NCBI RefSeq assembly: GCF_000372525.1
Contig: NZ_AQUR01000107.1
Span: 384,548-448,547, forward strand
DNA: 64,000 bases
DNA from: Cupriavidus neocaledonicus
Lineage (GTDB): Bacteria > Pseudomonadota > Gammaproteobacteria > Burkholderiales > Burkholderiaceae
Reading direction: 5' to 3'
How positions within the stretch are numbered: the stretch's first letter is position 1; each line of letters begins with the position of its first letter. Positions 59,765-64,000 of the stretch are shown piece after piece. A program made the position numbers and the translations under genes. Under the pieces are notes generated by a model. It had not been told where the DNA came from. It ran no database searches and saw only the letters and a list, made by a program, of their open reading frames with translations.

Positions 59765-61318
59765 TCAGGCGGCCAGGCTCAGCCCGCTGCCGTGCGGGCG
59801 GCGGTGGCGGCGCTCAGGCTTGCATTCGTACTTGAGCTCGGTGCGGCCGTCTTCATAGGCCACCTCCAGCCGCACGGTAAAGCCCCACAGCCGGGTCACG
59901 TGCCGCACCACCTCATCGAAGTTGTGCGCCAGCGGACGCCGGTCGTTCTGCAGGTGGCGCAGCGTCAGCGAGCGGTCGCCGCCGACATCGACGTTGGTGA
60001 CCTGGATATTGGGCTCCATGCTGGACAGGTCATACTGCGCCGCCATCAGCTGGCGGATGGCGCGGTAGCCCTCGTCGTCATGGATCGCGGTGACGCGCAG
60101 CTTGCCCTCGCGGTCATCGTCCAGCACCGAGAACAGCTTGAGCTCGCGGATCACGCGCGGCGACAGGAACTGCAGCAGGAAGCTCTCGTCCTTGAAGTTG
60201 CGCATGGCGAAGTCGAGCGTCTTGCGCCAGTCGGTGCCGGCGATTTCAGGGGCCCAGCGATAGTCCTCGTCGGTCGGGTTCTCGCACATGCGGCGCAGGT
60301 CCTGGAACATCAGGAAGCCCACCGTGTAGGGGTTCATGCCGCTGTAGTAGGGGCTGTGGTACGGCGGCTGGTAGATGACGTTGGTGTGCGCCTGCAGCAG
60401 CTCCATCATGAAGGCGTCGTTGACCAGCTTTTCCTCGTACAGCTGGTTGATGATGGTGTAGTGCCAGAACGTGGCCCAGCCTTCGTTCATCACCTTGGTC
60501 TGGCGCTGCGGATAGAAGTACTGCGCGATCTTGCGCACGATGCGCACGATTTCGCGCTGCCATGGGGCCAGCTTGGGCGCGTTCTTCTCGATGAAGTACA
60601 GCAGGTTCTCCTGCGGCTCGGGCGGGAACGGCACATCGGGCTCGGGCGTGTCGTCTTCCGACGCCAGTGCGTGCGGCCGGTGCTTGGGCAGCGTGCGCCA
60701 CAGGTCGTTGACCTGCATCTGCAGGTAGTTCTCGCGGTCGGCCTGGCGCGCCTTTTCCTCGGTGATCGACAGCTTCTTGGGCCGCTTGTAGCGGTCCACC
60801 CCGTAGTTCTGCAGCGCGTGGCAGGAATCGAGCAGCAGCTCCACCTCCTGCTCGCCGTAGCGCTGCTCGCACTCGGCTACATAGTTCTTGGCGAACAGCA
60901 GGTAGTCGACGATGGCGTCCGCGTTGGTCCAGGTGCGGAACAGGTAGTTGCCCTTGAAGAAGGAGTTGTGGCCGTAGCAGGCATGCGCGATCGTCAGCGC
61001 CTGCATCGGCATGGTGTTCTCCTCCATCAGGTAGGCGATGCAGGGATTGGAGTTGATGACGATCTCGTAGGCCAGCCCCATGTGCCCGCGCTGGTAGCTG
61101 CGCTCCGACGCCAGGAAGTGCTTGCCGTAGGACCAGTGGCTGTAGCCCACCGGCAGCCCCGCCGACGCGTAGGCGTCGAGCATCTGCTCCGCGGTAATGA
61201 TCTCGATCTGATTGGGATAGGTATCCAGGCCGAACTCGCCGGCGATGCGGGAAATTTCGCGGTCATACCGGTTGATCAGCTCGAAGGTCCATTCCGAACC
61301 CGTGGACAGATAAGCCAT
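59765..61318 (-). CDS. spoVR: SpoVR-family protein
   Basis: A 517-residue protein of the SpoVR/YcgB family, conserved in proteobacteria next to yeaH and prkA. It opens MAYLSTGSEWTFELINRYDR and contains YSHWSYGKHFLASERSYQRG, GHNSFFKGNYLFRTW and NEGWATFWHYTIINQLYEE (the last two quoted as family signatures). The HxxH-like and E-rich region suggests a metal-dependent or structural role, but the biochemical function is not known; it is induced in stationary phase in related operons. Length is normal. Last gene of the operon; gap to yeaH is 128 bp. Confidence 0.95.
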   Translation of the reverse strand: MAYLSTGSEWTFELINRYDREISRIAGEFGLDTYPNQIEIITAEQMLDAYASAGLPVGYSHWSYGKHFLASERSYQRGHMGLAYEIVINSNPCIAYLMEENTMPMQALTIAHACYGHNSFFKGNYLFRTWTNADAIVDYLLFAKNYVAECEQRYGEQEVELLLDSCHALQNYGVDRYKRPKKLSITEEKARQADRENYLQMQVNDLWRTLPKHRPHALASEDDTPEPDVPFPPEPQENLLYFIEKNAPKLAPWQREIVRIVRKIAQYFYPQRQTKVMNEGWATFWHYTIINQLYEEKLVNDAFMMELLQAHTNVIYQPPYHSPYYSGMNPYTVGFLMFQDLRRMCENPTDEDYRWAPEIAGTDWRKTLDFAMRNFKDESFLLQFLSPRVIRELKLFSVLDDDREGKLRVTAIHDDEGYRAIRQLMAAQYDLSSMEPNIQVTNVDVGGDRSLTLRHLQNDRRPLAHNFDEVVRHVTRLWGFTVRLEVAYEDGRTELKYECKPERRHRRPHGSGLSLAA

Positions 61319-61446
61319 CTTCGCCCCTTTCGTCCGCGCAAGACAGGCAGGCCGGTGCTTGCGGCGCGGGCGCGCCGCCGGATCCCTGTCTTGCCAATAT
61401 TGCCTTCTTCACCGCGGCTTGCCGGCAATCCACCGGCCAGCACTGA

Positions 61447-62709
61447 TTATGCCGCGCGTTTCTGGAACAGGTCGTGCAGCACCGGGTAGATCTCGTCCGC
61501 GCCGATGATGCGCTGCATCGCAAAGTGATCGAACTGGCTCTTCACCGTCAGATACTCTTCCCACAGGTTCTGCGGCTCTTCCGACGCTACCTCCACATAG
61601 GCGTAATACTGCACCAGCGGCAGGATCGACTCGCGCAGCAGCCGTCCGCACAGCTCGGAATCGCCGGCCCAGTTATCCCCGTCCGAGGCCTGCGCGCAAT
61701 AGATGTTCCACTGGCTGGGCGGATAGCGGTCGTGGATGACCTCCACCATCAGCTTCAGCGCGCTCGACACGACGGTGCCGCCGGACTCGCGCGAGTGGAA
61801 GAAATCTTCCTCTTCGACTTCCTTCGCCACGGTGTGATGGCGGATAAACACCACGTCGATGCGCTCGTAGTTGCGCTTCAGGAACAGGTACAGCAGCATG
61901 AAGAAGCGCTTGGCCAGGTCCTTGCGGCTTTCGTCCATCGAGCCGGACACGTCCATCAGGCAGAACATCACCGCCTGGGCCTGCGGGCGCTTCTTGAGCA
62001 CGCGGTTGTTGTAGCGCAGGTCGAGCTTCTCGATAAAGGGGACGCGGTCGATGCAGGCACGCAAGTGCCGCATCTTCTCCATCAGCTCGAGCGTGCGTTC
62101 GGCGTAGGGACCGTCCTGTTCCAGCGCCTCGGCATAGGCCAGCTCCAGCTGGCGCAGCCGCTTTTGGTAAGGGCTGGACAAGGCAATGCGCCGCCCCAGC
62201 GAGCTGCGCATGGTGCGCAGGATCGACAGGTTGGACGGCGTGCCGTCGATGGAATACCCGGCGCGCACCTTGCGCACCTCGGCAATCTTGGCGAGGTGGC
62301 GCTTGGCCAGGTCCGGCAGCGCCATGTCCTCGAAGAAGAAATTGAGGAAATCCTCGCGCGACAGCGTGAAGACGAAATCGTCCTCGCCCTCGCCGCTGTC
62401 GCTGGCCCGCGAACCAGTCCCGCCGCCGCCCTGCTGCTGGCGGTCGAAGGAATCGCCCTTGACGAACTTCTTGTTGCCAGGGTGAATCCACTCGCGCCGC
62501 CCGCCCGGGCCGTGGTGGAAGATCGGTTCGCTGATGTCCTTGACCGGAATGGACACCTGCCCGCTCTGCTCGATGTCCATGATCTTCCGGCCGGACACCG
62601 CCTTTGCCACCGCTTGCCGGATCTGCTCGCGGTAGCGCTTGATGAAGCGTTGCTGGTTGACGGCACTCTTGTTGCCGCCGTTTTCGCGCCGATCGATGAC
62701 CGTAGCCAT
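61447..62709 (-). CDS. yeaH: YeaH/YhbH-family (DUF444) protein with VWA-like fold
   Basis: A 420-residue DUF444 protein. It has a basic N-terminus (VIDRRENGGNKSAVNQQRFI), a glycine/serine-rich acidic stretch (about 85-110), and the VWA-like metal-site motif FCLMDVSGSMDESRKD (about 245-260), with TVVSSALKLM downstream. The partner of the PrkA kinase in stress response operons; in E. coli the yeaGH pair responds to nitrogen and acid stress. GAGGG precedes the ATG. The gap to prkA is 37 bp. Confidence 0.95.
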   Translation of the reverse strand: MATVIDRRENGGNKSAVNQQRFIKRYREQIRQAVAKAVSGRKIMDIEQSGQVSIPVKDISEPIFHHGPGGRREWIHPGNKKFVKGDSFDRQQQGGGGTGSRASDSGEGEDDFVFTLSREDFLNFFFEDMALPDLAKRHLAKIAEVRKVRAGYSIDGTPSNLSILRTMRSSLGRRIALSSPYQKRLRQLELAYAEALEQDGPYAERTLELMEKMRHLRACIDRVPFIEKLDLRYNNRVLKKRPQAQAVMFCLMDVSGSMDESRKDLAKRFFMLLYLFLKRNYERIDVVFIRHHTVAKEVEEEDFFHSRESGGTVVSSALKLMVEVIHDRYPPSQWNIYCAQASDGDNWAGDSELCGRLLRESILPLVQYYAYVEVASEEPQNLWEEYLTVKSQFDHFAMQRIIGADEIYPVLHDLFQKRAA

Positions 62710-62746
62710 ATGTTGCCCTCGTTGAGAGACCTGTTCCGCGGCGCCG

Positions 62747-64000
62747 TTACGATGACTTTCTTACGCGCAGATACCACTCCACCAACAGTCTCACTTGCTT
62801 GGGCGTGTACCCCTTCTCGACCATGCGGTTGACGAAGTTCTCGTGCTTGTCCTGGTCTTCGCGCGAAGACTTGGCATTGAACGAGATCACCGGCAGCAGG
62901 TCCTCCGTGGTGGAGAACATGCGCTTCTCGATCACCATCCGCAGCTTTTCATAGCTGGTCCAGACCGGGTTCTTGCCACCGTTGTTGGCCCGCGCCCGCA
63001 GCACGAAGTTGACGATCTCGTTGCGGAAATCCTTCGGGTTCGAGATCCCCGCGGGTTTTTCCACTTTCTCCAGCTCGTCGTTCAGCGCGTTGCGGTCGAG
63101 GATTTCGCCGGTGTTGGGATCGCGGTATTCCTGGTCCTGGATCCACAGGTCGGCGAACACTACATAGCGGTCGAAGATGTTCTGCCCGTACTCCGAATAC
63201 GATTCAAGGTAGGCGGTCTGGATCTCCTTGCCGATGAACTCCACGAACGGCGTGGTCAGGTACTCCTTGATATACGACAGCAGCTTGGCTTCCTGCTCCG
63301 GCGGGAACTGCTCGCGCTCGATCTGCTGTTCGAGCACGTACAGCAGGTGCACCGGGTTGGCCGCCACTTCGGTGTTGTCGAAGTTGAAGACCTTGGACAG
63401 GACCTTGAACGCGAAGCGCGTCGACAGCCCGTTCATGCCCTCGTCGATGCCGGCGTAGTCGCGGTATTCCTGGTACGACTTCGCCTTCGGGTCGACGTCC
63501 TTCAGGCTCTCGCCGTCGTAGACGCGCATCTTCGAGAAGATGTTGGAGTTCTCGGGCTCCTTGATGCGGGTGAGCACCGCGAACTGCGCCATCATCTTCA
63601 GCGTGTTGGGCGCGCAAGGCGCGGCCGACAGCGAACTGCTGCGCAACAGCTTGTCATAGATCTTGACCTCGTCGGACACGCGCAGGCAGTACGGCACCTT
63701 GACGATATAGATCCGGTCGAGGAAGGCCTCGTTGTTCTTGTCCGCCTTGAAGGTCTGCCACTCGGCCTCGTTCGAGTGCGCCAGGATGACGCCGTCGAAC
63801 GGGATCGCGCCGAAGCCTTCCGTGCCCTTGTAGTTGCCTTCCTGGGTCGCGGTCAGCAGCGGGTGCAGCACCTTGATCGGCGCCTTGAACATTTCGACGA
63901 ACTCGAGCAGGCCGCGGTTGGCCAGGCACAGGCCGCCGGAATACGAGTACGCGTCCGGGTCGTCCTGCGGGAAGTCCTCGAGCTTGCGGATGTCGACCTT
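62747..64000 (-). CDS. prkA: PrkA-family serine protein kinase, 5' part outside the window
   Basis: The C-terminal 417 residues of a PrkA/YeaG protein; the frame is open to the last base, so about 220 N-terminal residues, including the Walker A of the AAA domain, lie to the right. Visible are EMFKAPIKVLHPLLTATQEG, FDGVILAHSNEAEW and the C-terminal PrkA domain ending GYTPKQVRLLVEWYLRVRKSS. An ATG at 63892 is internal and not the start. The family has AAA-type and kinase-like domains and heads the prkA-yeaH-spoVR operon. Confidence 0.96.
   Translation of the reverse strand, partial: KVDIRKLEDFPQDDPDAYSYSGGLCLANRGLLEFVEMFKAPIKVLHPLLTATQEGNYKGTEGFGAIPFDGVILAHSNEAEWQTFKADKNNEAFLDRIYIVKVPYCLRVSDEVKIYDKLLRSSSLSAAPCAPNTLKMMAQFAVLTRIKEPENSNIFSKMRVYDGESLKDVDPKAKSYQEYRDYAGIDEGMNGLSTRFAFKVLSKVFNFDNTEVAANPVHLLYVLEQQIEREQFPPEQEAKLLSYIKEYLTTPFVEFIGKEIQTAYLESYSEYGQNIFDRYVVFADLWIQDQEYRDPNTGEILDRNALNDELEKVEKPAGISNPKDFRNEIVNFVLRARANNGGKNPVWTSYEKLRMVIEKRMFSTTEDLLPVISFNAKSSREDQDKHENFVNRMVEKGYTPKQVRLLVEWYLRVRKSS

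Overview
The window is GC-rich chromosomal DNA from a betaproteobacterium, most likely Burkholderiaceae and Cupriavidus/Ralstonia-like. This rests on the very high GC3, the expanded Bug/TctC binding proteins, the porin type, the many acyl-CoA enzymes and the form of the rRNA leader at the left edge. It is an inference from gene content; no search was run. Coding density is high and genes are ordered in compact operons. No phage, insertion sequence, CRISPR array or tRNA is visible.

Layout. 1-351: on the minus strand, an rRNA-operon promoter and antitermination leader, with the rRNA genes themselves just outside the window. 352-6952: a DnaQ/GIY-YIG fusion nuclease, a putative lipoprotein, a GST/flavoprotein pair facing a LysR regulator, a TetR regulator with its own operator, and a histidine phosphatase. 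7110-18869: a fatty-acid/acyl-CoA block (thiolase, thioesterase, nitronate monooxygenase-like flavoprotein, enoyl-CoA hydratase, nitroreductase, MalT-like LuxR regulator, acyl-CoA synthetase and two acyl-CoA dehydrogenases). Four copies of a 16-bp palindrome lie in its promoter gaps, and a fifth lies at about 50.9 kb ahead of another SDR/acyl-CoA synthetase operon. 18870-19773: a 905-bp non-coding region holding a 639-bp element bounded by perfect 43-bp inverted repeats.

19774-47570 looks like a catabolic island for an unidentified aromatic or N-heteroaromatic compound. It contains (a) an FAD monooxygenase with an IclR regulator; (b) an operon read leftward from 29304 to 21816 with a Bug protein, a three-subunit molybdenum hydroxylase, a CoxG-like protein, an IclR regulator and a second Bug protein; (c) a MarR regulator and an orphan Liv-type binding protein; (d) a 12-gene leftward operon from 43914 to 31686 with a small unknown protein, Rieske oxygenase, two SDRs, cupin, IclR, TPP enzyme, aspartate-dehydrogenase-like protein, ALDH, extradiol dioxygenase, ferredoxin-type reductase and MFS transporter; (e) a divergent alpha/beta hydrolase and a porin/Bug pair. 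A shared 16-bp IclR-type box (consensus GTTTTAYTRATGAAAC) stands ahead of the Mo-hydroxylase operon, the Rieske operon, the hydrolase and the porin. With two closely similar IclR proteins encoded inside the two operons, this ties them into one regulon. I regard this as the best candidate for an undescribed system.

47711-64000: a DUF421 membrane protein, an acyl-CoA synthetase/SDR operon, a large MscS-type channel, a LuxR regulator, a LysR-controlled CoA-transferase/MaoC/two-acyl-CoA-dehydrogenase operon, and the conserved prkA-yeaH-spoVR stress operon, whose prkA runs off the right edge.
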